Positions 21,840 through 34,130 of a stretch of 64,000 nt of DNA are shown piece after piece (the first letter of the stretch is position 1; each line of letters starts with the position of its first letter). The stretch is from Crocodylus rhombifer (lineage: Eukaryota > Chordata > Crocodylia > Crocodylidae), in the NCBI GenBank assembly GCA_038503035.1, contig JAVSML010024368.1, forward strand, positions 273,448 to 337,447. The letters run 5' to 3'. The position numbers and the translations under genes were made by a program. Under the pieces are notes generated by a model. That model was not told the DNA's origin. It saw only the letters and a program-made list of their open reading frames with translations, and made no database searches.

Positions 21840-22444
21840 TCTGTAGGCATTCTGTTCAAAATGGCATATTCACTGGTTTAGGACTTCTCATTTTCATGCA
21901 TTTCTCTAGGGCATACCAAGGATTCACCCCATTCTCATCCTCAGTCCCCACCCTGGTTAGTACATTGGAAATGCATCTGGGAAAACAGAGAAAACTTTGA
22001 GAAAAACCAAAGGAAAGCAAAAACTGTCAAAGAGGTTCATCATCTCCTGATGAGTAATTCTCACCATGCCTGTCTCCTTCAACTAGTTGAAACAGTTCCA
22101 TCATCATGAGGATTGCAGAGATTCTTGACATTACATTGGGGGTCACAAAGGAGGAGTAACATAATTTGCTAAATATCATCTATACAGCAGCACAAGCTAG
22201 CGTCAGGAGAAGTTCAGGCAGCAGGGCACCCTTAAGACTAGACATTTTCAAACTCAAGATTTACTCATCTGCCAGTCTCTACTATTAAAGATGCTTGAGA
22301 TGTTTCTCTTTTGAGGCAGCTTGTCTGCTGTGATGTCTTTGTGATCTTTATGAAGAAGAAGTGAAAGTCTGCATGGCTAAAAGCTAATTTACTGTTGGGA
22401 CCACTTGACAAGTTACTTTTGATGCCTCTAACATGATTGCAATG
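21840..22444. other. Intron, unique sequence
   Basis: No gene or repeat recognised. Confidence 0.45.
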
Positions 22445-22609
22445 GCTAGGACTGGATTAATGCATAGGCAAATTAGGCACATGGGGCCCTAAGTGAAGAA
22501 GGGGCCCAGTTTTGCTAATTTTACATACTATAATTATTGAGTGAAAAAAAAGTAGGGGCCCACAAATTTGTTTTCCTAGAGCTCACTGAAGGGTTAATCT
22601 GGTCCTGGC
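22445..22609. mobile_element. Small TIR MITE, 165 bp
   Basis: The left end GCTAGGACTGGATTAA and right end TTAATCTGGTCCTGGC are inverted partners. The tetramer AATG flanks both sides (22441-22444, 22610-22613). The interior contains GGGGCCCTAAG and TAGGGGCCCAC. It resembles reptilian hAT-like MITEs starting with a GGGCCGGATTAA-type end. Confidence 0.7.
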
Positions 22610-23763
22610 AATGACTATGATCTCTTCCATTTTGATGAAGTACTTATTTTGGTTCTATGAAGTACTTATTTTTGTATCTCACATTTTCTATCATCATACT
22701 CTCAAGGACACTACAGTCACTTTACATTCTCTGAGTCTGTATGTTTCTTCAGCACAAGACAATAGTAGAAACAACAGCATTCAGAAACAGACCAATTAAA
22801 AACAGTGTTCTTCTGAACCTTCATAGAAAAGACAGAGGTTCCATAAATGATATTCATCTGCCACAACCCTGGATTTTCCTCAAAAGAAAGTATTAATAGA
22901 AGAGACTCTAGCCTTCTTGATTTCTTGAAGTAGTAAGCATGGGGCAGGTGTTCACTTTCAGTGTGCTTTTATCTCGACCAGTTTTTTTTCTCATCCCTGC
23001 CTGGGAATCTTTTCCAAAAGCAGCTTTCTGAACAGGAGGTGAACTGCATTTCAGCTGTGCAAGTTCGATCTAGGGAAAAAATATTCTTTGAATTCAAAGC
23101 AAGGGGAATGTATACCCCTGTCCCCCATTTTTGCTCCAAAGAAGTAAAGAAAGGGACTGAAGACCAATCCTTGATCGGTGACATTTTAGTGTATGTGTAT
23201 CTGTCATAGTGTCTGTTTGGTTACACTAGTCTCCAAAGTGCATTCCCTCAATACCTTAGGCTGGTTCCTTGATGTTGACTTCCAAGACGCATACTTCTAT
23301 CCTTTCCTCCTCAGAAACTCAACAACGGGTATAGTATAGACACATTGGTCATGGTTTATTCATGTCTCTTGTCTTCCTTAACCTGATTGCTGGATTTGGG
23401 ATACGTGTACAGAGGAGTTCTCAAACCCTCTTTCAACTAAGATTCTAGCAACAGACAATTCATTTTTGGAATAGGAAGCTCACACCAACCATCTCGGGAA
23501 TTGTGGACACTTCCATAAGAACTCAGTGTCAGTAAGCATTATGGTGCTGAGAGCCATCTAACAATGGATCTTTTGTACTTGGTAGTCTCACAGTGCAGCT
23601 GCTTATGAACAACATTATATCCACCAAGAAGAAGATACTTCTTGGTATACAAAGGGTCAACACATTTCTGAATGAATGTCTAACCCACCATATTACACGG
23701 GTAGCCCTTTGCCTGCTGTCTCTCCAGAATACTCTGGCTGAGTATTAGAGAACTACGAACAGT
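22610..23763. other. Intron, unique sequence
   Basis: A short direct repeat near 22636-22672 (TGAAGTACTTATTTT twice). Nothing else recognised. Confidence 0.45.
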
Positions 23764-23915
23764 AGGGCTGTATGAAGCTTTGGTCCCTGATTCGATTTGG
23801 TGGCGGTTCGGCCTGATTCAGTGGCCAAATCTTTGAATCCGAATTGAATCAGAGGACCTTTTAATCATTTTGAATCAAATTGGAACCCTCTGAATTGATT
23901 TGGAGAGATTTGGAA
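23764..23915. mobile_element. hAT terminal fragment (TAGGGCTGT family)
   Basis: It begins TAGGGCTGTATGAAGCTTTG and continues with alternating TGATTCGATTTGG and GAATTGAATCAG subterminal motifs. The start matches the terminus at 44135 (TAGGGCTGTGCAAAA) for nine bases. No opposite terminus was seen, so it is truncated. Confidence 0.6.
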
Positions 23916-26900
23916 AGATTGCCAAGAACCAAGAGTGGAATCTGTATGGATAATCATTTGAAATACAAAGACTGAATGCTCACTAATGGATTTTTATTGT
24001 CAAATTGCAAAGGGAAGGTTCCAGACACCCTGCCCCTTGTTTTCTCCAGTAGAGAAATTTGGAAGATGTCAGGTATTCAGGTACATCTGCAATAGATTAC
24101 TACTAAAGAAGAACCCAAGCATGAATGTATGGGGTTCATACTCACCAAGAGTGGCATCTGGGTGGATGGTATACCTCAAACAACAACAGCCAGTGTTGGG
24201 TAGTTAACCTTTCCCTTTCCCTTTTAATGTCTAACACACTAAGATGGCCTTGTTCTATTGGCATTATTTTGGTAGCTGTATATCTTTCTGCATGAATCAT
24301 GGGACATTAACAGTCTGATTCTATCAAGTATACCTTCTGTTTTAAATTTTTATTTCTGTTAAGATATTTCTCTCTGTGGCACTATAGAACCTGATTTCAT
24401 GCTATGACAAAGACATCTTTTGTTTGTCATTTGAATTATTTACCTTGTCTAGCAGGAAAATCTTGTTTTCCTGGCATAATGCACTCCATTGAACAACATT
24501 TTCAGGCATCCTATGTCTCATAGGACTGCCTAATGTCCTTCCCCATCAGAGAACTTCCCAGTGTGAGACAGGAAGCTGATTATGACAAATTGTAAGTGTA
24601 GACCTCGTTATCTTTGGGGAAGGTGTTGCTAAGGATGATTGGTTCACAAAACAAATGACAAAAAACTAATATTCAGCATTCAATGTACTGTTATGAAAAG
24701 AAATTCATAGAGGGAAAATATTTTCAGTTTCAAGTTTAATTGTGTTATCTGTAATGGGTATTATTGAAAAGGACATTTGTTGCCCAGTTAGTGTCTGGAG
24801 TCTCTGCTGAGAATGTCATTAAAGATACCAAGTGTGTGTGATAATGTATGTGATATAGACCATGGTCCACTGAAAAAGAATTAGATTGAGGTCACAAAAT
24901 TCATTTTATATAGGTCATTGAACACCATCAAATGGTAAATTTCAGTCACAACAGACTCTCTGGGGAAAAGGCTCCATATTCCTTTGCTGATTGCCACATT
25001 TATTCCCGCAAGCCACCAAATTTCTATGTGAAAGTGATTGTATTCAGTAAACTTCGAGAGAGAACTTCAGTAATGTATATAGCGGTTTAATCTTAGTGTA
25101 GTCAGCGAAGCTCATTTAAATGCATCCTGCACAGCACTAAAATGTGTTTTGTGGCTGTGCAAACTAGAGGCAGGCTGCTACTCGCATAGCCTGAGGGCAA
25201 AGATCATCACCAGTCTGAAATAAATTAAAGAAGATAGGGCATAGAGAATCACAGTTAATACAAAACTGTGATCAAAATGGTTAAATAAATACAATACAAT
25301 ACCATTATTGAAATAAAAAGAATAAAGTCGAAGGAAGGTAAAATAATAAGGTGACTTGATTCTGTAAGATTTCTTTTCATTATCTCAGCTCACAGATGTA
25401 AGTTTATTGTTCACTAGAGCTGTTCAGTATAATTAGCTGCTATTTCCATCCACACCCTGTTTGTAATTTGACGTAACATTCTAGTTGTCATAGTATATGT
25501 TCAATATCAACAGAAAATAAACAATAGATACTTTCTAATGCGAATCCTAACATTGTAAGAGTACTACATTTTCTTTATAAACATAGTGATCATATGTTTA
25601 TCCACATAAAAGCTTTTGATTAAAAAGCCATTCCAAGAAGGTTTTTTCAGCTTAACCAATAAAAATACAATAGTTCTTTTAGTATTAAAAAGAGAATGCA
25701 TGTTCTGCAACAGCCATAGGCAACAACAAACATTTTTTGTAAGCGTGACTCTTAATTGCCACCTGATAGATGTACTTCACCAGTTATCTTTGATAGAGCC
25801 TTTATTCATGAAATATGGTTGTTACACCAATTGTAAAGTGGTTCTTCAGCTGGCATTTAGACTCTAGATAATACAGACTATCAGATTCTGTGCAGCTCAC
25901 TCCTATTAGGTGATTCACATGTAATAAATTCCATTGACATAAATGGCACTGCTGTGGAAGCACACCGATCCTCGTGAGTGTGGATTCCAGAATTTGTCCC
26001 AGAGCTAGTGCTCTATGACTGCATGAGTCAATATTAATTTATAGACAGTAAATTTAAAACAGCCTACATGACATGGAGTTCATCTCACATTGGGATCCAA
26101 ACGACACACACATTTTGAAGATCCTGGAATTCTCCACATATTATACCCTAGTTTTTCAAGACTTTCCCTTCCCTTCCCTGGTACGTTTTTCTTCACTGGT
26201 GGCATTTGAGATGGTTTACGTCACATGGTGAAGCTGTATTGCACATTTGTCAAACTGAAGTGTGTTATTTTACCTATTTAATGAGTAATAATGAGTTATG
26301 AGAAATGTTCCTTGTGGGTCTTATGGAATAAATCATGCTTCATATCAGTATGAATGTCAACTCTTCTTCCCTATACTTCCAAGGTGAGTATATATTACAA
26401 ATCCTCTTTCATGCCTGATCCATGGGGGATGTGAGTGGTTATAGTTGCCAGATATGTAAATTTGGCTCCTTATCACTGGAGACCCTTTATTTAATCTTCC
26501 ATTTTTTGTCCACCAGGACAATAACGATACTATACGATACTATATAAGTGGGAGCTTGTCTGGGTTTGAATCACAGTATGCCCCAGACCTTGGACAGAAT
26601 TTCTTTGAACAAAGGAAGTATGGCAATGCTGTGGTGAGTGTGTTAAAGTCTTTTGAGCCTTGACGTTTAGCTCTGGTGGGACCTGATTTGTCATCCTAGA
26701 TGGTGCTGCCACATTTTGTTGTGAGAATTGTTACCAACAATTTCAAAATTAAATGCAATTGCTACCGCTCATTTTATCATTTTGGTCCATACAAAAATTT
26801 CACTATATTGTAGCAGATCTGTCAAGGAGGTTGGTGGTTCCTCAGGGGTAGAGGGTTCTGTCTGGGAGTGCAAGGTTAGAAGGCTAAAAGTAACCCAGTC

Positions 26901-27410
26901 AGGGTGAGGTGGTAGGAAGACCAGAAGAGCACAGCCCTGAGGCAGGGGTGAGTGGCTGGATGTTCCCAGCCTTGGGGCTGTGCTCCAAACATGTGCAGAT
27001 GTTTGTTGGATCAAGTTAACCCATTCCTATTCAGGGGAACTAACTTAGATTGGGCCCATCAGCTTTTTCCTAATTTAAGCCCCCCTGAACAGATGGGCCT
27101 TTAGATTGATCTAACTATAGTCAGGTTGATCTAAATGTAATGTCTGCATGTACCCAGAGTGGTGAAGCCCATACTTTTCTCCCTTACTCTCTCAGACCCA
27201 AGTGCAGTTAGTGGTCATCATATAACCAACACTCTCTATAACACTTTCAGTTTGTCTCTGAAGGCTGATATTCCCAATGTATACACCAAAAAGGGATAGG
27301 TAACCTTCATATTAAACCTGCACAGGTTGTAACCTCTGTGACCCAAGTTGAGTTCTGCCAATTTGCATAATGAAAGAGCATCATTACTTCCCAAATTAGA
27401 GATTCTACAG
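23916..27410. other. Intron, mostly unique sequence
   Basis: AT-rich. It contains a 10-bp tandem duplication (CGATACTATA twice, near 26525-26544). A possible MITE end sits at 27119-27160 (CAGGTTGATCTAAATG followed by CTGCATGTACCC) without a visible partner. No gene recognised. Confidence 0.45.
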
Positions 27411-28023
27411 CAGGAGTAGGCAATTATTTTGGGTATACAGCCACTTAATGAGTTTGGGTAAGCTGTCCAGGGCTGCAGGGGTAGCCCTACTGCTTGACAG
27501 GTGCCCTGCCCCCGGTCACCATATTGCGACTGGAAGTCCCTCCCCTTGTCCCCAGAAATACTGCTTTTGGGAAGGGGGTTTAATATTTTGTAACCGGAAA
27601 AAAATTATATACTACAAATAACATTGACCATAACATATTTTAATTTAATTTTAAAAAATTGTCCTGCTTTGTGTGCGTTTGTGTGGAGTATAGAGAGGTG
27701 ATTGCGTAATGGCTCAAAATGAGGTCTTATACTTGTATATTATAGGGGAGTGTGAGGGGGTAGGGGTGTATGAAGGGATGAGTATGGGGGAGTGTGTGTA
27801 TGTGTATATGTGGAGTGTGGGGAAGGGTGTGTGTGTGTGTGTGTGTGATGTGGGTATGGGGGGTTTGTGCAGGAGAGTGTGGGGTGTATGGGTGGGTGTG
27901 TGGCGTGTAGAGGGGGAGGGTGGCTGGCTGGGTGTGCATGTGGGGGAGGGTGAGACTGGGGGGATGGGGTGTGTGTGGAGGTGTGTGGGTGCATAGCAGT
28001 GAGCAGGGCTTTCCCCAGAAGCA

Positions 28024-28028
<5 letters not shown>

Positions 28029-28060
<32 letters not shown>
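28029..28060 (+). repeat. (GT)16 microsatellite
   Basis: Sixteen uninterrupted GT units inside the hAT element. A second (GT)10 tract lies at 27827-27846. Confidence 0.95.
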
Positions 28061-28062
<2 letters not shown>

Positions 28063-28447
28063 TGGGGGGGGTACATGTGTGGGTGGGTATGATTGGGGGA
28101 TTTATGGGGGAGGGTTTGCGGGTATGATGGGGTGTGCATAGGACACCCCACATGCCCTCCTGAGCTGGTCAGCCCCCACCCCTGCCTCATAAAGGCCCAG
28201 AACCCACATGCCCTGCAGCACTTTCCCTCCACTGCCAGGAGTGTGCAGCCCCAGCATGCCGTGCATCCACTCTGAACTCACCCTGTAGGAGTGGATCAGC
28301 TGGAACCTGTGTGAAGCCCTGACCTGGCTCACGCATGCTGCCCACCTGTGGCACATTCTGCCACCCCCCGGGCATACAGTGGGGCTGGGGCAGCTCCGCA
28401 GCTAGCCTGCTTTTCTAGGCAACCCAGGTGGCAGAGGCTCCTTCCAG

Positions 28448-28468
28448 CTGCTGCTGCTGCTGCTGCTG
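28448..28468 (+). repeat. (CTG)7 trinucleotide repeat
   Basis: Seven uninterrupted CTG units in the GC-rich part of the hAT element. Confidence 0.95.
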
Positions 28469-29053
28469 CCAGCCCCATGGTACCAGCAGAGACCCATGCT
28501 GCACAGCCCCAACCCTGTGCACCCTTTCCCTGCTCTGGACTCGCCTGCCCTGGCTCAGCAGTGGTGAGGACAAAAATTGGTGCTCAGTGTTGGAGGAAAA
28601 TGTCCCCTCCCCCTCCTGGTGCCAGCAGTTCCTTGCTCTAGTCACCTGGAGCCTGCACAAGGCTGCCTTGCATCACCGCTGCTGTCACTGCCATCTCTGG
28701 GCTGCCCTGTGGGGCATCAGTGGCAGCACAGAGCAGACACAGGGCAACCCAGTGCAGGCTCTAGGCAGCTACATCAGGGAACTGCCTTTGTCCCATCTTG
28801 CTGATGATGAGCCTGGAGCAGGCACAGGGCACGCAGGGTCAGGGCTGTACAGCGTGGGTCTCCACCAGTACCATGAGGCTGGGGCTAGTGGTGGCAGCAG
28901 CAGGAAGGAGCCGCCACCACCTGCCCAGGGGGTGGCAGGACACACCATGGCTGGACTGTGCCTGGGTCAGAGGATCAAGGGACCTGCTGTGGACCAGACA
29001 AAAACCTGCAGTGAGCTGAATTCAGCCCGTGGGCCATATTTTGCCCACCCCTG

Positions 29054-30120
29054 CTCTACAGTGAAACTCACTGTTTGCAAGCCAATATTGGCCAGTCATC
29101 TGTCTGACTACTTAAGAGGTTTAATATTTTTTACCTGTCACAATTAGATAATCACAGTAGGTAGAGATTTTTCATAGTTGACTGAATGTTCTTGGGGCCT
29201 AGGTTGCTTATCCAGAAGCCTTTGCAGCCCTGCAATAATTGGACTTATTCTTATTAGAACCTCACGGTGCCAATAGGACAATGAATAAATAATAACCTGT
29301 CACTTTAACAAGAAAATGTAATGGCATTTAGAAATGTATGTAATAATGTAAAAAAATTTAAGTGACCTAGTATTGAAAAGTTAGTATTGCTAAGTAACTA
29401 ATTTCATATCTTGCTGCGACACAATAGAAATCTGTCTTTCTTTGAAAGACATGAGTGGTTTTTTTTCTAATTTCAATAATGTAGAAAGCTTGAGCTGATG
29501 CCTTGTGGTTCAGAAATATTTCCATGCATTTTTCAGTTCCTCTAACCAAAACTTTTCTGATTTTTAGACACAGCCTTTCTGTCTAGTTTGTATATTTGCT
29601 TTGTTTAAATAATTTCATTCCTGGATGTTACCCATACTCTCACTGGATTAAAACAGATTCAAAATGAAATTGTCAATAGGATGAGAGAGATCTCCACATT
29701 TTCACCAGGAATTTCAACACCTAATTTTAACAGCTATTAAAATCCTTTATTGAATGGTGAAAACAGTTCACTAAAGGTGGTATTTGAATCAGATCAAAGG
29801 ATATGTACTTTTTAAAGTCAGTCTTATATAGGTAATTTAATGAAGGTATCATTAGATAGTAACAGAAGAAAATACTCAAGCCTGATTGTGCATTTAATTT
29901 TCCATGTTAAAGCAACTGGCACATTTCGTTTCATAAGACAAATGCAACCTTCTCTGGAGAAAAAGTTAAGAGATCCTTCAGATCAAGGACAAAATAAATT
30001 AATGAGTAATAAACAACTCCAACATGGAACATTAAGAAGCAAATTAGTGCTGCAGTGAATAAGATGTACAAGCAAGTGCCAATCATGAAAAATGCTGCAG
30101 TGGACAGTAGTGTAATGATA
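29054..30120. other. Intron, unique sequence
   Basis: No gene or repeat recognised. Confidence 0.45.
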
Positions 30121-30310
30121 ACTGGCGCAAGCCTCAGGCACTGACCCTGGGGGAGGGAGGGGATAGTAAAAGAAGTAGCAGCTGTGCTGAGCAGCAGCTG
30201 TGCTGCCAGCATTGCCAAAGCTGTGTTAGCAGCTCTGCAGCCACTATTGCTGCCCCATGCACAGCTGCTGCCTAGGGTGCTCTAGTGCCTAGTTCTGCCT
30301 CTGCTGGTGG
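30121..30310. repeat. Probable MITE fragment, CAGCTG-rich
   Basis: It contains AGCAGCTGTGCTGAGCAGCA and ends TAGGGTGCTCTAGTGCCTAG followed by TTCTGCCTCTGCTG. This resembles the inverse of the end at 8705 (GGTGCCCTAGGCAGA type). The boundaries are uncertain. Confidence 0.4.
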
Positions 30311-30404
30311 ACAGAGCTTGGGATTAGGAGCCAAGATCTCCAGTGTTGTAGTTCTAGCTCTGAACTAGAATTAGTGAGTAGTAACAGAGTGAGTTACTAC
30401 CCAG

Positions 30405-30680
30405 TGGCCGTGTTTACACGAGATGCTGACTGCACAGTAGCTTGTTACTACTGTGCAGTAGCATTGCATGGCAGGAAGCGTGAAGTGACATTGCTGTACA
30501 GTGGTAACAAGCTACTGTGGAGTCAGCATCACCAAAAAGCCATCTGGTGATGCTACTGCTCAGTAACTCTGATTACTGCACTGTCATTTAGTACCTGTTT
30601 ATACAAGTACTAAATGACTGCACAGTGATGACAGCACAGCCAGCATCTTGCCCTTGTGGTGCGGAGTGCTGGGGCTGTCC
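30405..30680. mobile_element. Foldback MITE with two hairpins
   Basis: Arms 30421-30460 and about 30494-30529 are inverted: GATGCTGACTGCACAGTAGC on the left against GCTACTGTGGAGTCAGCATC on the right. A second perfect 12-bp stem, GTCATTTAGTAC (30583-30594) with GTACTAAATGAC (30607-30618), has a 12-base loop. The outer edge GTGTTTACACGAGATG resembles the start of the element at 42889 (GGGTGCATCTACATGAGATG), so it may belong to the same broad group. Confidence 0.7.
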
Positions 30681-30794
30681 CTTAATGAGGTATATTAATG
30701 AAAGCGGGGTATTAAATGTTTCTGAAAGCAACTTAAAAAAGCAAATAGGTGTGGAGTGAGGAGCGTGGCAGTCACTCCATCTGCATGTGTCGCT

Positions 30795-31165
30795 TGGAAG
30801 AGAAGGCTGAGAGATGATCTTGTAACTGCCTATAAATTAATTGGGTGGGGGGAGGGCAGCAGGGAACAGGAGATGCTCTATTTACTAGGGCACTCCTTGG
30901 AGTAACTAGGAACAATGGCCACAAATTGACAGAGAGCAGATTTAGCTGGCCATTGGAAAGAACTTCTTCACACTAAGGGTTGCCAGAATCTGGAATGGGC
31001 TTCCAAGGGAGGTGGTGCTCTCCCCTACCCTGGGGGTCTTCAAGAGACTGGACAAGCACCTAGCTGGGATTGTCAGACCCCAGTGCTCTTTCCTGCCCCG
31101 GGCAGGGGGTTGGACTTGATGACCTACTGAGGTCCCTTCTGACCCTAACATCTATGAATCTTTGA
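30795..31165 (+). repeat. CR1 LINE 3' end
   Basis: The + strand carries the CR1 C-terminal tail (frameshifted): TTGGAAGAGAAGGCTGAGAG, AATCTGGAATGGGCTTCC, CCCTGGGGGTCTTCAAG. The CR1 3' sequence follows (GGGGGTTGGACTTGATGACC, then TCCCTTCTGACCCTAACATC). Inactive. Confidence 0.9.
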
Positions 31166-31256
31166 GTTTAGCAAACTGTATCGAAGGCTTCTTTGATGTG
31201 GGACACTGAGTGGTTACCCTACCCATGGAGATTTTGGTGTATGAGCCTAGGAACTC

Positions 31257-32062
31257 TGAGGCTAGGTACAGACAGTCAAAAAGCCTGTGGCTGAATTGAT
31301 TCAGTCTTTGCAGGTTAGTCTAAAATGCACAGATTAAATTGAAACAGAAGTGAACAGACATTTGCCTTTGATTCAGGTAATGCAGCGACATGCCTGCAGT
31401 GGCTCAGGCCAGAAGCTGAAGGGCATTAGAGCATGGTTCTCTGGCGGTGTGTTCACTTCCTCCTCCTGCTGCCCCCCAGGTTTCTGGGATTTGCAGTCCG
31501 GGCTTACAACAGCTGGGCTCTGCAGGGTTGCTCATCACTTCCTCTTCCTGCTTCCAGGTGTCTGGGATTTGTAGTCCAGGGTTGCAGCCAGTAGTAAGTT
31601 TGAGCAGGGGAAGGGATGTTTAACCCCCCTCTCTGGCCCCAGACCCCAGCAGGGGTTTGCCTGGGGGGGCAGTGCCACCCCCCTTGGAGACTGGGATGCA
31701 TCCCCAGCTGGGCTTGCCCCCGCCACTCCCTTGTTAACGAGCCCTTACTGCCCCAGCTAGGGAGCAGGAGGCTTGGGTCAGCCCTCCTCTTTGGAGCAGA
31801 CCGCACAGACCAGCCCAGGGCTGCAAAATGCTGGGGGACTGTGATTTAACTTGAACCAGGAAGAAGTATGGGTCAGAAGTTTCATAAAGCAGTTTGACCT
31901 AAATCAGTTAAGTCTGATACTACATTTAACTAGGTTTATCTTAAACCAATTTCAGCCATTTTTAAACTGGTTTATGTACATTGAGATTCTGTTCTGTTAC
32001 TGGTTTAAACAAGTTTCTGATCACTTAAACTGGTTTATATGCTACTTTTGTCCCTAGCCTGA
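31257..32062. mobile_element. Family A element, 800 bp, with 3-bp target duplication
   Basis: The element spans 31260-32059. The left end GGCTAGGTACAGACAG and right end TTTGTCCCTAGCC are flanked by TGA on both sides (31257-31259 and 32060-32062). Landmarks shared with other copies are TGCCTGCAGTGGCTCAGG, ATCAGTTAAGTCTGATACTA and TTAAACCAATTTCAG. A medium-length GC-rich core lies at 31440-31800. This copy and 1471-1968 best support a PIF/Harbinger-type 3-bp duplication. Confidence 0.8.
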
Positions 32063-32737
32063 GAGACAGAAATAGAATGCAGTTCTCTACAGGAGCATTT
32101 AATTACCTTAATAAAACCATCCTTTCTGATTCTGCAGTCTCCTGCTTTGTTCACTGCACATCTTCCAACTTCTGCAACAAATGAGTCATGAGCCCCGTAG
32201 ATAATCTCCAGGATTCTGGAACCCTGATTTATCTTTAGAGCAGATCTATCCTGTATACTAAACAAAGTTGGGGTCCTGTAGGAAAGATGGTTTGTGGTCG
32301 GAATGCATCTGTACAAAGCAGGAAAATTGAAGTTTGTATGTGAAGCCTTAATTCTGGCATTTCTTGGCTTTTGGCATCTTGACTTGTAAACCTATTGTTA
32401 TTCAGTATAGGTGTTATGTATAATTCCTTTGTCCCAGTTTCCCAGACTATTAGCTCTCCAACTGAAGTGCATGTATCCCTTCCACTTCTGTACTTGTCTG
32501 TCTTTTCACATTCTTCCTAGGACTAGCTCCTTAGGCTTCTTCATTCTGATCAGGTTTTTGCTGTTCTTCCTTTTGGCTACCACATTTCCAGAAGCAGAGA
32601 TTCTGAGAGCACAAAAGAGGCAAACTTCTTTACCTTCCTGCCACCACAGTGATCCCGCAGAAACTGGGACGGACAACAGGAGGGAAAAGACCCTTCTCAG
32701 CTACTAAAAGTAACATGCAGATGGAATCTTAAGATAA
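32063..32737. other. Intron, unique sequence
   Basis: No gene or repeat recognised. Confidence 0.45.
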
Positions 32738-33089
32738 TTTAGGGTATGTCTACATTGCACAGTGCTACATGGTTTGCAATATAGCACTCTGCTGTAGATC
32801 CCCCCCAGATAGCTGTGGACCTGTTGGTTCATGTACTGCTGTGTACAGAGCACAAAACAGTACAAGGCACTATGAATAGTTATGTATGCAGTAATTCTGG
32901 AACTAAAAGCATTCTACTCCCATCAGCATAACACTGTGCCTGAGCTAACACCCCTTGTCTATGAACAGAGCAAATTTAGCCTGTGCATCTCACCAAGCAA
33001 CCATAGCAGCACTGTTTCCAAAACTAGAGTGTGTGGAGCTAAGTCGGGTATCTCTGCATGATGCTGATCTGGACTATATAGACACACCT
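32738..33089. mobile_element. TIR MITE of the GGGTRTGTCTACA type
   Basis: The left end GGGTATGTCTACATTGCACA and right end TATATAGACACACC are inverted. Flanking triplets TTA and TTT nearly match, suggesting a Harbinger-like 3-bp target. The interior has repeated GCACTCTGC and ACAGTGC-like motifs and no ORF. Confidence 0.6.
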
Positions 33090-33540
33090 TTGGTCTAGAC
33101 ACTAACAGGACTCTTGAGCAAAGGCAAGCTGTGATTTTTAGAGACTTTTAATTTGGCCGGATTTAGGTGGAGTTTTACACTTAAGGCAAAAGACATATTG
33201 TGACACCAGAGTGAGCCTCCTGCTCAATTTCTACTTCCTGCTCCCAAGCACAGAGGCACTAGAGATTTTCAACAAAATGTTTGTAAGAAGTTTCTTAAGA
33301 TGAGCAAGAAACCTTTTCCCTCAAATCTTTTGGAAAAATAACTGTTTTTTGTTTTTGACATTTTCCAGATAAAACAAAGCATGACAAGCATGTCATGGAA
33401 AATTTCATCCCAAATAGCATGGTCTGGCAAAATTATGAGCAACTGAAAATGAAAAGTGCCAGGTTATCTTAACTATAAATGTTGCTATCTGTGCGCTCAT
33501 TATATTTTGTGGTTTGGTAGTGGCACATACTAAAATGTAG
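33090..33540. other. Intron, unique sequence
   Basis: No gene or repeat recognised. Confidence 0.45.
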
Positions 33541-33716
33541 AAGGCAGAGTAGAAAGATACCCCTTATAGACTAAATGAGAAATGTGTAAACTTTCATGAA
33601 CTTGAGCTCACTTTATCAGAGGTATATCTCTCTTCACAGCATCTTAAGTTCAAGCTTACAGAAGCTTATGCATCTCTGATTTAATTAGTCTGTAAGGTGC
33701 ATCTCTGTCCTGCATG
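33541..33716. mobile_element. Penelope-like inverted-arm repeat
   Basis: The left arm on the minus strand and the right arm on the plus strand share the same modules: a GAAAG/AGAAGCTTATGC-type block, then TTAGTCTRTAAGG, then GATGC/GATACC ends. In the right arm this reads GCTTATGCATCTCTGA, TTTAATTAGTCTGTAAGGTG and CATCTCTGTCCTG. The minus-strand arm carries a hammerhead-like core (33592-33619). The same modules recur at 46945-47131. Inactive. Confidence 0.6.
33592..33619 (-). ncRNA. Hammerhead-like core relic
   Basis: On the minus strand: CTGATAA, one extra A, then GTGAGC-TCAA-GTTCAT as a 6-bp stem II (with wobbles), then GAAA. The first core block has one substitution (CTGATAA for CTGATGA). 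A complete member of this family, as I remember it, reads GAAAGCTTATGCTC after stem II; that would form stem III (AGC/GCT, loop TTAT) and a UC cleavage site. In this copy that part is decayed. Confidence 0.4.
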
Positions 33717-34130
33717 GGAAATTGGGTGATCAGAAATAATGCAAAGGCTCTCAGTTTCAGGTTGGGAGTTTTATTTTTCAAGTATTTAACTTAAGGGTAG
33801 AACATAGATTCCAATTTAAGCATTGCTTATATCTTAATAATATCTAAAGGGAAGCTGGCTGGGCCCAGTAACTACCTAAGAGCTTGTATTTAGAATCAAT
33901 GTTGTTTAATTGTACCTACCAGACACCTTGACTACTTTTTTGTGGTTAAAGTAGTTTTTTGTGCAATATGAAATGTGGTAATTCAAAATATTTACCTAAC
34001 ATTTTGAAGGTGAATATTGTTGTATTTCTTTAATGTAATGAATTTAAAAATGGACTTGGTCAAATCTTTTAAATCAACATGTATCCTTTCTTAAATATGA
34101 TCATATCCTATTTTTAATAAGATAAGATAC

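Larger units (their letters stand above)
27411..29053. mobile_element. hAT element, 1643 bp, non-autonomous
   Basis: The left end CAGGAGTAGGCAATTATTTT and right end ATATTTTGCCCACCCCTG are inverted hAT termini. The flanking 8-mers TTCTACAG (27403-27410) and CTCTACAG (29054-29061) match at 7 of 8. The interior holds G-rich GT minisatellite DNA with (GT)10 at 27827 and (GT)16 at 28029, and a GC-rich part with seven CTG units (28448-28468). Long ORFs on both strands come from these low-complexity tracts. No transposase motif was seen. Confidence 0.85.

Noticed and set aside
28029..28060. (GT)16 as a regulatory Z-DNA site
   Set aside because: The tract is real, but any regulatory role would be speculation; it sits within a transposon core.
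27714..28232. Histidine/threonine-rich ORF (172 codons, minus strand)
   Set aside because: Translation of a GT minisatellite; not a gene.
28415..28660. Polyglutamine ORF
   Set aside because: Produced by the (CTG)7 tract inside a hAT element; no start context, no homology.
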